Made by a program: the position numbers and the translations under genes. Source: Microglena sp. YARC (Eukaryota > Chlorophyta > Chlorophyceae > Chlamydomonadales > Chlamydomonadaceae). Taken from it: 64,000 nucleotides of DNA. Positions 51,805 through 60,670 of the stretch are shown here, one piece after another (within the stretch, counting starts at the first letter, position 1; each line of letters opens with the position of its first letter). The stretch spans positions 3,040,021-3,104,020 of the forward strand of contig CM039464.1 in NCBI GenBank assembly GCA_022414725.1. The letters are read 5' to 3'. The notes beneath the pieces were generated by a model. The model saw only the letters and a list, made by a program, of their open reading frames with translations. It was not told where the DNA came from and did not search any database.

Positions 51805-52091
51805 ATGTTCAAGATAAATCTGTTTGCTTTTATCATCGCTTTCTCCTTTGGAATAGGCTACTGTTACATGATGTCCCCCCCCTCCCAAGGTCGTCGTTAG
51901 GTTTCCTTCACCCGCTAATGCCGGGTCTATCGTTTTACCAAGACAACGCCAAAAATTGCTTTACGTTCGATGCTAAGGAGACTGCGTGCAGTAAGGATGC
52001 CATTGCTCAGCCTATTAATGTAGAGGACTTCAAGGGGGGTATGATGTCTGGTAGGAGGAAATCGACTCAATATCGTGGCAACTTACGATAA
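51805..52091 (+). pseudogene. Small conserved NCLDV membrane protein, frameshifted
   Basis: An N-terminal TM helix (INLFAFIIAFSFGIGYCYMM), then in a shifted frame KVVVRFPSPANAGSIV, then CFTFDAKETACSKDAIAQPI and a basic tail. The TM plus (Y/F)P(T/S)P-NAG plus C(F/Y)xF-xE-xC layout is that of the short virion membrane protein conserved in many NCLDVs. One shift is at a run of eight C (51874-51881), the second near 51935. Confidence 0.6.
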
Positions 52092-52202
52092 TATTCTTCG
52101 TCATTGTTCGCATTCATACAGTTTGGGACATTTGATACCAGCTTACAGTAACTGATGAAATACTGAATGGCACAAAATGTAATCGCCTATCTACTCGATT
52201 AT

Positions 52203-53033
52203 TCAACAGTCACATGTCCCACAATTTGTGTCTCCGACTGTAGTATCGTCATGCTCGTCTTCTTCTTGAACGGCTTTGTGTATTGCCGCTATAACCGTGA
52301 GGTCAAATATTTGTCGCTTAGACGCAGTTCGACTTCTTGTGTTTTTGCGGCTTCTCGTGGGTACTGTGTTGCGTGCGAACTCGACTGCCTCTTCCCAGTC
52401 TCTGGGTCGTCGAATCATTTCATTTTGTTGGTGAGTAGAACGGACAGATGGAACAGCTGTGTCTGTGTGCGTGCTATCGGGCATGCAAATGATGCAGTGT
52501 TCTTCGTTGGCGTGGAAGAGTTTTTTGAATGCGGTTGCGAAGTTGGGATTCCCTTCTTGTGCTCGTGTGTTTGGTGGTAGGTTCTTGAACGTCAGCACGA
52601 ATCTGCAAAATACGTTGGAGTTATTCGCGACAATGTTCTGTAGCGTGGTCACGAACTTGTGTCCGATGCGTGTTGAGTACTGAAGCAGGAGGCTATCGAC
52701 AAACCTCACTCGGTATGCGCACGATTTCTTTGTTTGGGGAGATTCCTTGGTAGAATTCTCGGAGTGCATCATTTTGTGCACTGGTTGGATGCTCGGGACA
52801 AGTAGTATTAGTCCTTTATTGTCTATGTTTGGCGACTGCGCGTTTACACAATCTGGATCCCATTCCACGATGTCTACTTCGGGTTGGGTGTTTTTCCAGT
52901 CCATGACCGCGTATTCTTGTACTAGTAGGATTCCTGTGTCAGACATTGTTTTCGTGGCCGTCGCGCATGGGTGGCAAGCCTTGAGGACTGCGTTGATGAA
53001 GTCTGCGTTAGTGAGTGTAAAGGGGACTTCCAT
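52203..53033 (-). CDS. Hypothetical viral protein
   Basis: A 276-aa intact ORF (MEVPFTLTNADFINAVLKAC...). Ordered N-terminal 170 residues with mixed alpha/beta character, then RRPRDWEEAVEFARNTVP, a basic segment (RSRKNTRSRTASKR) and an acidic Cys-containing tail (GDTNCGTCDC). No motif is recognised. Divergent from RPB9 with 57 bp between starts, so they share a promoter region. Confidence 0.6.
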   Translation of the reverse strand: MEVPFTLTNADFINAVLKACHPCATATKTMSDTGILLVQEYAVMDWKNTQPEVDIVEWDPDCVNAQSPNIDNKGLILLVPSIQPVHKMMHSENSTKESPQTKKSCAYRVRFVDSLLLQYSTRIGHKFVTTLQNIVANNSNVFCRFVLTFKNLPPNTRAQEGNPNFATAFKKLFHANEEHCIICMPDSTHTDTAVPSVRSTHQQNEMIRRPRDWEEAVEFARNTVPTRSRKNTRSRTASKRQIFDLTVIAAIHKAVQEEDEHDDTTVGDTNCGTCDC

Positions 53034-53090
53034 TTTAACAAAAGGATTACTATACCTTATGTACCGTATTTGAAGATTTGCGTCTGCACG

Positions 53091-53834
53091 ATGATGCGTT
53101 TTTGCGATGCCTGTGACAACATGATGTTCATTCGTTCGTCGTCGCAGTCTTCATCTGGTGAGAACGATGAGCAGCGATTGTACTTTGAATGTCGCAACTG
53201 CCAGAGCGTCGCTCCCGTCAAGGACGCCTGCATCTTCGAGAGCAACCACTCCGACGACCTGAATTCTTATGAGCAGTTCATGTCGAAGAATATCCGGTAC
53301 GACGTGACGCTTCCTCGGGCACACAACATCCTTTGCCCCACGTGCAGCCGCAACAACGATGATGACGATGGGGGATCTTCCTCTGTTCTCTTCATCAAGT
53401 ACGACGCCGACTTGAAGTTCTTGTACTTTTGCGAACGGTGCGACACGTTCTGGAAAGCAGGTGGAGGTCGCTCAGCTGCCGCGGATTCTTCTAAGAATGC
53501 TGTCGCGGATTCTTCTAAGGATGCTGACGCGGATTCTCCTAAGGATGCTGCCACGGATTCTCCTAAGGAAGCTGCCACGGATTCTCCTAAGGATGCTGCC
53601 ACGGATTCTCCTAAGGATGCTGCCACGGATTCTCCTAAGGATGCTGCATCGGATGCTGTATCGGATTCTCCTAAGGATGCTGCCACGGATGCTGTCTCGG
53701 ATTCTCCTAAGGATGTTGTTGCTGGCATTGATGATGTCGTGGGAGAGAGGAAGTCTGTCAGTTTCAGGTCGGTGTCTCGCAATCGGAAAGCTGTCCCCGC
53801 ACGGAAAAAAGTTGTAAAGAAAACAGTTGTATAA
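53091..53834 (+). CDS. RPB9: RNA polymerase II-type subunit RPB9 with repeat tail
   Basis: A 247-aa ORF from MMRFCDACDNMMF. Two zinc ribbons as in RPB9/TFIIS: CDAC..(YFECRNC) and (LCPTC)..(YFCERCDTFW), with DLNSYEQFMSKNIRYDVTLP between them, over residues 1-120. RPB9 supports transcript cleavage and fidelity. The family is about 110-125 aa; here an added tail holds roughly eight repeats of DSPKDAA(T), encoded by 'gattctcctaaggatgctg' units, then a basic end (RKAVPARKKVVKK). The longer upstream frame (52971) overlaps the divergent gene and is rejected. Confidence 0.85.
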   Translation: MMRFCDACDNMMFIRSSSQSSSGENDEQRLYFECRNCQSVAPVKDACIFESNHSDDLNSYEQFMSKNIRYDVTLPRAHNILCPTCSRNNDDDDGGSSSVLFIKYDADLKFLYFCERCDTFWKAGGGRSAAADSSKNAVADSSKDADADSPKDAATDSPKEAATDSPKDAATDSPKDAATDSPKDAASDAVSDSPKDAATDAVSDSPKDVVAGIDDVVGERKSVSFRSVSRNRKAVPARKKVVKKTVV

Positions 53835-53883
53835 AGGCAAAAAACTATCGACATAGAGAGAAATTACCTTTACTGCTTATTTG

Positions 53884-54144
53884 ATGTCTTCTTTCGTCAC
53901 TCTGTCGTCTTCCCTGACTACTTACGAGCGCGCCAAGGTAATCGGTATGCGCGCCGAACAAATTGCTAGGGGTGCTCCCGCATTGATCGACGTCCCCCGC
54001 ATGATGGGTTCTCGTCGTTTTGACGCTTGCGAGGTTGCAAGCGCAGAGCTTGACGCTGGATTGCTGCCTCTTGTGGTCGCTAGGACTTTATCAGACGGCA
54101 AGACGGAGCTCGTGCGCATTTTTAAGTCGTCCTCGACTTCATGA
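53884..54144 (+). CDS. RPB6: RNA polymerase subunit RPB6 (omega/RpoZ family)
   Basis: 86 aa, ATG at 53884. LTTYERAKVIGMRAEQIARGAP is the conserved RPB6/omega helix (T-YE-A-(V/I)-G-RA-QIA-GA). ACEVASAELDAGLLPLVVAR and TLSDGKTELVRI match the following (P)xxIAxxEL..(R/G)..P..(V/I)(R/A)R..PDG region. It lies 49 bp after RPB9 on the same strand, making a small polymerase-subunit cluster. Full length for the family core. Confidence 0.85.
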   Translation: MSSFVTLSSSLTTYERAKVIGMRAEQIARGAPALIDVPRMMGSRRFDACEVASAELDAGLLPLVVARTLSDGKTELVRIFKSSSTS

Positions 54145-54163
54145 TTTTTTGGCGGGCAATCAA

Positions 54164-54657
54164 TCAATTTCGTCTTGAGAAGATGACAACCAATGTAGCG
54201 AGGAGTGCGATCATCTCTATTGCAGCATATACGTGCACACGTTTCTCCCACGAGCGTCGGACCATGTCTCCTGCAATCTTCGCGACGGGTGCCGGTAGCT
54301 CATCATCCACCTCGAGCGCTGCATCGAGGATGGCGACTGCTTCTCTGTGCCATCGTGATACGCACATGCCGTACGTGGCGCTGAAGACGATGATTGCCGC
54401 AACTAGGGAAGCTATGACGAGACGGGTTGCTCCTTGTGCCTTTGGTCGCAAATAGGAATGCGGCTAGCGAAAAACCCAATACCGGACAAGAGGAACATGT
54501 TACGTGCTCCGCTGTGATATGTGCTTTGAATCTGTGCACTGCTTGCCAATGCAGCTAGCATAGCCTTACCGACCATTGCTGGAGAATTTGCATTTGTTTG
54601 TGGTGGAACAACGCCGCCTGTATTCGTTAGGGGTGTTGCTTGCATCATGGTACACAC
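54164..54657 (-). pseudogene. Membrane protein, probably one frameshifted gene
   Basis: Frame 54412-54657 (MMQATPLTNTGGVVPPQTNA, then RNMFLLSGIGFFASRI) and frame 54164-54451 (no ATG; TTG only) join near 54450. The second part has a TM helix (RLVIASLVAAIIVFSATYGM), a soluble loop (VDDELPAPVAKIAGDMVRRS) and a last TM helix (VYAAIEMIALLATLVVIFSR). Either two short overlapping genes or one gene with a shift. No family known. Convergent with RPB6. Confidence 0.45.
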
Positions 54658-54772
54658 AATGTTTACATTTGGAGGACAAAAAAATATGTAAACCTGGTTT
54701 CAGATGCGATCGTCCCCCCCAGAGCGTCCCAAATGTGGCTGACATTCGCAAGGACAGTTTCAAAAAAATAAA

Positions 54773-55291
54773 ATGAAAACAACTGTATTGTGTCTACATC
54801 ATCAAGACCGCATGCCGAGTAGTAAAAAAAATGCTGGATTTCCGATTCGCATGATTCACCCTACGATCGCCTTGGTCATGTGGTTCCTTTACTTTTTCGT
54901 CATGGCGTATGCCGTCTGGTTCCAATTTTGGGCTTGGAACATTGCGAAAAAGTGTGAGAAGATGGGTTGTCCGATGGGTCAGGATAAATTCCTTCTCGTG
55001 TTTCTTCGCGTCGCGCCTGCTTTGCTTACGCTGTACGCGATATCCCAGCTTGCAGGTGTGGTAGGGTTTTGGTTGGACATATCGGTATTTGTCTTGTTGA
55101 TGAGTTTCCTCGTTTCGACCAAGATGTTCTTACATAAGCATGCGAAGAGGGGGGATGCGTGCAGGGACTGTGTTAGTAATGGGTACACGAACGACGTCGC
55201 GGACATGTTGTTCTACATATTTTCATGTATTCTAGTTATCTTCACGACTTTCTGTATCGTCTGGATACTCAAGGGGAAGGGGGGTATTTAA
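54773..55291 (+). CDS. Four-helix membrane protein
   Basis: 172 aa, ATG at 54773. Predicted TM segments: IALVMWFLYFFVMAYAVWFQ, FLRVAPALLTLYAISQLAGV, FWLDISVFVLLMSFLVSTKM and MLFYIFSCILVIFTTFCIVW. Cys pairs in the loops (KKCEKMGCP, DACRDC). Its viral neighbours suggest a virion or ER-membrane protein. Unknown family. Confidence 0.6.
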   Translation: MKTTVLCLHHQDRMPSSKKNAGFPIRMIHPTIALVMWFLYFFVMAYAVWFQFWAWNIAKKCEKMGCPMGQDKFLLVFLRVAPALLTLYAISQLAGVVGFWLDISVFVLLMSFLVSTKMFLHKHAKRGDACRDCVSNGYTNDVADMLFYIFSCILVIFTTFCIVWILKGKGGI

Positions 55292-55294
55292 GAA

Positions 55295-55555
55295 TTAGAA
55301 AGTGCTAATGAGGAACAAATGATATAATGCCAACGCAATGAAGATGCTGATGCGTGTCCATTTGATGGTCGGTGTATAATATTTGGCTATTAACTCTCTG
55401 ATAATGAAGATTATCCATATCAGGGAGACGACGAACCACGTTAATGCGCGTGCGCTCATGGACATGGATCCCGACATGCCGAATGAGTCGACATTAGGTG
55501 ACATGAAGGTGCTCGAGCTTTGTTCCATGTCCGGGAACTTATGAACTTCTGTCAT
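55295..55555 (-). CDS. Two-TM small membrane protein
   Basis: 86 aa. The N-terminal 35 residues are polar and Met/Ser-rich (SFGMSGSMSMSA), then two TM helices (LTWFVVSLIWIIFIIRELIA and ISIFIALALYHLFLISTF). Tail-to-tail with the preceding gene, 3 bp between stop codons. Function unknown. Confidence 0.55.
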   Translation of the reverse strand: MTEVHKFPDMEQSSSTFMSPNVDSFGMSGSMSMSARALTWFVVSLIWIIFIIRELIAKYYTPTIKWTRISIFIALALYHLFLISTF

Positions 55556-55641
55556 TGAATCAATCGGTCTGATGTTGTTGCCGTGTTAAACTCGTCGAAG
55601 GTAAAAAATCACATAAATACATATAGTGTCAGGTATTCTTC

Positions 55642-56545
55642 ATGTATGAATCCCCTAAGAATTTCATCGTATCCAATACGGTGAAAAGTGATATTGTTTC
55701 GGTAAGCGGAACAACTTTTCCATCGCCGAGACTTCGGTCCCTCTTCCGGAGTCCATCGTCGAGCTGACGCGCGCGTACATCGGTGCGTCTCGTGGAAATG
55801 TTAGCACGACTCGCAGGGCAGGAAGGGTTGGTCGTGTGCGCGTTGGGTATTTGGAGATAGACAACATGTTGAGTAAGTTGGCATTGTTGCCGTCTGATGA
55901 TAAGGAGGCGTGTGTAGATGGTTTGAGTGTGTATTCGGCACGCGACATTAAGTTGTCAGCTAGTTCCTCAAAATCCTCCAAGCGTTTTCGAAAGGTTATG
56001 GTACAGACCGGCAGGCCCAATGATGGAGGCGGCCTCGTGATTTACAATGTTGGGCTTGGTGACCGCTACGAGTCCGGACGTACACACCCCAAACAGAAAG
56101 GTGCTATCATACAGAGTTTGTGCGACGACATCATAGATGAGCGGAGCAAAAAGGGTGCGAGAATGATCATGGTCATCGGTGATTTCGGGAAGAATAGTAC
56201 CGCTTTGTCTGACAATCTCCGCACATGTGGAATGATTATGCTGAACGATGACACCCCCACGACCCTAGACGGAGGTGTTTCTGACCTTTTGTTGGGTAAG
56301 CATAGAGTTGTACCGTGCAAGTTATCCGGCCTGTGCACAATCGGGGGCAAATAGTTATTCCCCTTATTGACGTGTGTCCCCACCACTTCCCTGTGTGCGT
56401 GGACATTGTCTGGCACTCTGAGAATGATGATGACGCATTAGCCATGCTTTCTGTATCGCGTTCGTTGCTAGAGAGTTGTCTGTTGCACACGCCGGGTGTA
56501 GATCGCATCGGCGGAATCCATGTCCGTGAGAACGTTTTCTTTTGA
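55642..56545 (+). pseudogene. Endonuclease/exonuclease/phosphatase-like protein, frameshifted
   Basis: Three frames: 55642-55690 (MYESPKNFIVSNTVKSDIV), 55692-56354 (SIAETSVPLPESIVELTRAY to GGLVIYNVGLGDRYESG and MIMVIGDFGKNSTALSD), then 56315-56545 (VIPLIDVCPHHFPVCVDIVW). GDF(N-equivalent G), then GGVSDLLL and a HHFPV end recall the EEP superfamily (GDFN ... DYIL ... SDHxPV). The metal-binding Asn of GDFN is Gly here, so activity is doubtful. The second shift is at a GGGGG run. Confidence 0.45.
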
Positions 56546-56821
56546 TGGAAGAAGTTCGCGGAAAGGCAATTCCTACAAGAAGAAGAATTTTGGAAAGTCA
56601 TCATCATTCGTAATGTTCACGAACTTTGTACCTACCCAACGTGTGAGAACCCTTTCGATAGGCGACACTGCTGGTGCGGGGTTGTTCCCGGCCTTGGTGG
56701 GAAGGCGTGCTTTCATCATACGTGTGTTTGTGGAGGCTGTAAACGGATGGTGGGTCCTCGACGTTGCGGGGCGCAAACACGTTTGGGGTACATGATCAAC
56801 GTCCCTCAAAAAGGTGTGTGA
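56546..56821 (+). CDS. Cys/His-rich zinc-binding-like ORF
   Basis: Frame 2, stop-to-stop 56543-56821, no ATG in frame; an ATG at 56545 in another frame suggests one shift at the very 5' end. Product: FAERQFLQEEEFWKVIIIRN then VHELCTYPTCENPFDRRHCW, CGVV, GGKACFHHTCVCGGCKRMVG. Ten Cys/His in about 45 residues point to a zinc-bound fold. The competing frame 56520-56795 lacks such order. It overlaps the next gene's upstream region. Confidence 0.45.
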   Translation, partial: WKKFAERQFLQEEEFWKVIIIRNVHELCTYPTCENPFDRRHCWCGVVPGLGGKACFHHTCVCGGCKRMVGPRRCGAQTRLGYMINVPQKGV

Positions 56822-56825
56822 CAAC

Positions 56826-57923
56826 ATGGCGCCGCTTTATGTCCACTATTGTAAAGAGTACATTCCGATCGATTACATCGAGTACTCACGTTGGCTTGCA
56901 TTGGGTCCTGCGCATTCTAAAAATAGTACAAGTAGTGTATTATTATTGCCTAAGGTTCCTTCGTACCGTCATTTTGTGAATAACACGAGCGACGCCTTGT
57001 GTGACTTAATCCGCTTTCCTTCGAGTGGGGGTGGGGGGTCAGTGCTTCGGTTTGATGTGAACGCCTCGAACGATCGTTACGTCGGAATTATGGAGGGTAT
57101 TTACTCCTTTGCGACCGCCTTTAAGACCCTAGACTGTTTGAAGAAGACGCCGCGAGTGTGGACGCGCTTCACTGAGTTGAACATCGCGCTTGCTGTTGGT
57201 CGGTTTGACGCTGTGCAAAGTAGGGAGACTGTGGCGTTTTCGGACTTTCCTTTGTTGTGGGAGCCTATTTTTACATACTACAATGAAGTCCTCACAGTTG
57301 CGCGAAAAAACCTAAAGCGTCTGCAAAACAATGCTGAGGATGACGACGTGTTGCCTCCACTCATCATGTTCCGTTCCCAGAAGCCCTCTTCGGGGTTTTT
57401 GACGACCAAATCATTCGGGGATCTTGTGGAGGATGATGTCGTTGAGACAAATACATTTACATTCACCACTTACTCATCGCATACTCAGTCGATCGTCCTG
57501 TCCAAGTCGTACGACATGGAGGTGGTTTACGTCGTCCCCACATCCCTTATCCCTGAGCTTTTCATATTGTCCAGGGAATCGCAGAGCATTGGGAAGATTA
57601 ACAACCTTCCGTGTCTATTTCTCCGTGAGGAGATCATGATCCCGCCTTTTGCCTTGCACAGGGTACTCCGTGTGTGTAACGGGTATGTCGAGACTCCGAA
57701 GGGGACTTCGAAAAACATGGTCCACAGCGGGACCGGAGGCGCCGTGTTCAAAAAGATCCGGATGTACTGGTCGGACAAGACCACCGCCGAGGAGTCTTCT
57801 CGTTTCCTGCGTCGCTTCGTCGTCGTGGAGATGCTAGGGTTTTCAAAGAATCGTATTTCGGAGTTCGACCGTGCCTACGGGACGGACTTCACTACTCTTT
57901 ACAACTCCCGCACGCTCATTTGA
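56826..57923 (+). CDS. Hypothetical viral protein, 365 aa
   Basis: Start ATG at 56826 (MAPLYVHYCKEYIPIDYIEY); the annotated frame could begin at GTG 56814. Intact over 1.1 kb. Mixed alpha/beta throughout, with FSDFPLLWEPIFTYYNEVLT, SYDMEVVYVVPTSLIPELFI and RFLRRFVVVEMLGFSKNRIS. No motif is recognised. It is the first gene of a same-strand run with the large TAG-interrupted frame 51 bp downstream. Confidence 0.65.
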   Translation: MAPLYVHYCKEYIPIDYIEYSRWLALGPAHSKNSTSSVLLLPKVPSYRHFVNNTSDALCDLIRFPSSGGGGSVLRFDVNASNDRYVGIMEGIYSFATAFKTLDCLKKTPRVWTRFTELNIALAVGRFDAVQSRETVAFSDFPLLWEPIFTYYNEVLTVARKNLKRLQNNAEDDDVLPPLIMFRSQKPSSGFLTTKSFGDLVEDDVVETNTFTFTTYSSHTQSIVLSKSYDMEVVYVVPTSLIPELFILSRESQSIGKINNLPCLFLREEIMIPPFALHRVLRVCNGYVETPKGTSKNMVHSGTGGAVFKKIRMYWSDKTTAEESSRFLRRFVVVEMLGFSKNRISEFDRAYGTDFTTLYNSRTLI

Positions 57924-57974
57924 AATGTTGCAACAGGTTAAAAAAAGATTGCGAGAGAAGCAAAGTAATCAAAC

Positions 57975-60287
57975 ATGGAGGGCGCTCAACAACTCGATAT
58001 ATCCGACGACGCTTGGAGTGCGTCTTTGGTCCCTCATACTTCCTACACGCGCTTGGCATGCCCCCTTCTCTCCAGCCCATCGCTCGCTCTTTTGCCAATG
58101 GTGACACCCGAGGACGGTCTCTCGTCCCGGCGCACGGTCGCCGCAAGGAGACGTAACAACGAATATGATGAGGATATGTGCGAGTTTCTGAGAATCCGCT
58201 TCACTCCTGAGGACGTTCCCGACGAGGCGGGATTCCTGATGCGCCACGACGTGAACAAGATTTCCTTCGATTTGCGTCATGCATCTCTTTCGGTATCCGA
58301 GACGGCTCTGGACGCGTCGGACGGTGTAGTGCGCTCTGTAACTAGGACGGTGCGCGTGTTGCAGACGCTTCCTTGTGTTGCAATGTAGACTCTAGATGTG
58401 ACCCGCGCCGTGTCAGACAAAGCGTTGTTCATCGACCATTTCGTCCGTGCACCGATGTCATATGGTAATGGTGCTGCAGCGTGGACCTTCGACGGCTCCC
58501 TTTACAACACCTCTGAGGCGCAGCACTTCGTACTGAGCGCCGCTTCCTCGGACTGCGTTGGTGGTGGTGGAATGCTCGCTTCTTCTTACATGGGGTTGGG
58601 TGAGGTGACTTGCGAGGGGTTCAATGTCATTCCAGGCGAGGGCGCAGGAAGCGAGGCGCGTGTCCGTTTGCGTGTCCCTCCTGAAACGGAGTCTTTCACG
58701 TTGCACATTCTGTGTTGTTGTTCAGGAGGAAAGAAAGCGCGTTAGTCCATGCTTGCGTTGCTTCGCGCAGGTACATCCGCAAGCAGTCTCGTTTCGCGTC
58801 ACGACATGGCATGGAAAGCTCTGTGGCAGTCAAGGGTTGACATAGTGTCCAAGACTGCAGGGATGTTGCAGGAGGAAACTTCCGCATTCATGCGTGACCT
58901 TTTCACTCTGCGCATGGCGATGTACCAGCTTCACGCCTCTTGTGGAGGCTTGATGGACCTTTCGGGAACCTCTGCGTTGGGGGCGTCGTGTGTGCATGTG
59001 GCGATTGCTTCGAGTCTGCTTTTGCCTACTTATCGTGGTCGGGTTGTTCCTTTATCTCGTCTGCATGAAGATGGTGTTCCTGAGCTGGGACTGTCGGGTT
59101 TGTACCTGGACATGGTCCCATGGTCAGATATTGGGCGTTGGTCCGATCCTGCGACAGGCGCTCCGAGGTTTTTGTTGCCAATGAGCGATGGTTTGCGCCC
59201 CTTTGCTGGTTGTATGCACGCTGTGTCCCTTTGGGATACCTACCGTCTATCGGGGGACGCTGGTTGGCTTGCGCGTGTGGCATTCCTCGTGTTGTCCAAC
59301 GTGGCTGATATAGTTTGCAGTATGGCTCAGGTGGGGGAGGCTCAATCGACGTATCCGTACTTTATAAGATACCACCTTCCATCGGGGTTGTTGCAAGGGT
59401 TCGGGGGGGAGTTATCTGGCGAGGACCATGTGTTGAGCGTTGCTTCAGCTGTGACTGCTTTGCGGGCTGCTTCACAAGCTTGTCTTATTGTAGCACCTTC
59501 GGACATTCGTCGCTATCGATGGACCGATGTTTGCGACGGTCTCTTCTTGCCTTTTTTAGACGGCGCGCCTCCTCAGGTTCTCGCAGTTGACAATTCTTCT
59601 TCTGATATTATCGATTTGCGTACCTTGGGGGATGTGTTGCTTCCTCTGTGCCATCCTTTGTTGCGTGTCGCTGTCAGTTCTGTAGGATCTCAGGTGGACG
59701 CTGTTCTTTCTGATACATTCGAGTATTGGTTTCCTCGTTTGTCATGGGATAACGTCGGGGAATTGTCTCGTTAGCCTCCTTCAGAGGCGCGCTCTAGGCG
59801 AAGGCGGCGTGCTTGCAACTTGTTGTGGTGTTTGCATGCGCGTGCGCGTATTGCGCAACAAAGACCTTCTAATATTGACGGTTTTGTTTCTGCTCTTCAG
59901 GAGTTTTTCTCCGAGTTCCGTGACGCTTGGGGGTGCATATCTATCGACGAGGGGTTCGGGGCTGACCTAGACTTGTCTTCTTCGCTTCTCCTTGTCATTG
60001 TGGCGGTCTTCTGGGGGCGTCCATCAACGGCGAGGTTGCGGACAACCTATATTACTCGGAAGGAGGAGAGGGAGGCGTAGGGGGGGGGGGGGGGGTCGGT
60101 GTCTACGAGCGCGGTCATGCCATCTACTTGGCAGTTGGTGTCTCTGTTGGGTGCCGGTGGACGGTTAAATAAGGACTCGCATGTCCCTAACCGCGTGTTG
60201 TTGCCAAGTTTGGCGTTGGTCTCCTCTGGGGTCGCGTACGAATCATGGACGGTAGAGTCATCGACGACGATGCTTACGCGTCCTTGA
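57975..60287 (+). pseudogene. Large protein frame interrupted by four in-frame TAG; GH65-like
   Basis: One continuous frame of 771 codons from ATG 57975 to TGA 60285 with internal TAG at 58386, 58743, 59772 and 60078 and no TAA or TGA. Protein-like sequence continues on both sides of each TAG. Middle part: RHDMAWKALWQSRVDIVSKT (W..LW...DI), WDTYRLSGDAGWLARVAFLV, features recalling the (alpha/alpha)6 region of GH65-type proteins; tentative. A run of 15 G (60081-60095) follows the last TAG. Could be decay, TAG readthrough, or several abutting genes. Confidence 0.5.
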
Positions 60288-60329
60288 TACATTTTTACAG
60301 GCACCAGTTGAACATTGCGTGTGACGGCG

Positions 60330-60600
60330 TGTAGTTCAGATTGGTGAAGGAATCAGGTGGCTGTGCTCTGCATTTGGCTGAACAAAGATGTGCTTGTACA
60401 GACACGAACGTTCTCCAGTGATGCCTGCGCCTTTCCCGGCGGAAGAGATGTCCTGGCACGGGAACGACGCAGTGATGACGTCGGGTAGTTCCGGAACGTC
60501 TACCGTGTTGTGACGTCCTCGAAGATGGGGGCCTTGTCGAGGTCTTGCGCTTCATGTGTGTCCCACGCAACGATCAGATATTATTGGGGACACAGACGGT
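60330..60600 (-). pseudogene. C5-cytosine DNA methyltransferase fragment
   Basis: Minus strand, one frame gives VAWDTHEAQDLDKAPIFEDV, another gives VPELPDVITASFPCQDISSA then GKGAGITGERSCLY. This is methyltransferase motif IV with its catalytic Pro-Cys (PCQDIS) and the following G-rich/GERS segment, preceded by a motif III-like part. A frame change lies between (near 60505). The rest of the enzyme is missing: upstream is a transposon end (60664) and downstream the frame closes. Fragmentary, therefore inactive. Confidence 0.65.
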
Positions 60601-60620
60601 TGAACGGTTTACCAAAGAGT

Positions 60621-60664
60621 CTGGATGATTATAAGGTGTGTCCCACTTTATTTGAGAACAACTG
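60621..60664 (-). mobile_element. Type-B inverted end
   Basis: 'ctggatgattataaggtgtg' then 'tcccactttatttgagaaca' and ACTG|TA. Reverse complement equal to 16798-16845. The next ATG (60671) is 6 bp away. Confidence 0.65.
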
Positions 60665-60670
60665 TATAGA

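Noticed and set aside
54164..54455. Plus-strand ORF 54141-54455
   Set aside because: Shadow of the minus-strand membrane protein, which has clear TM helices.
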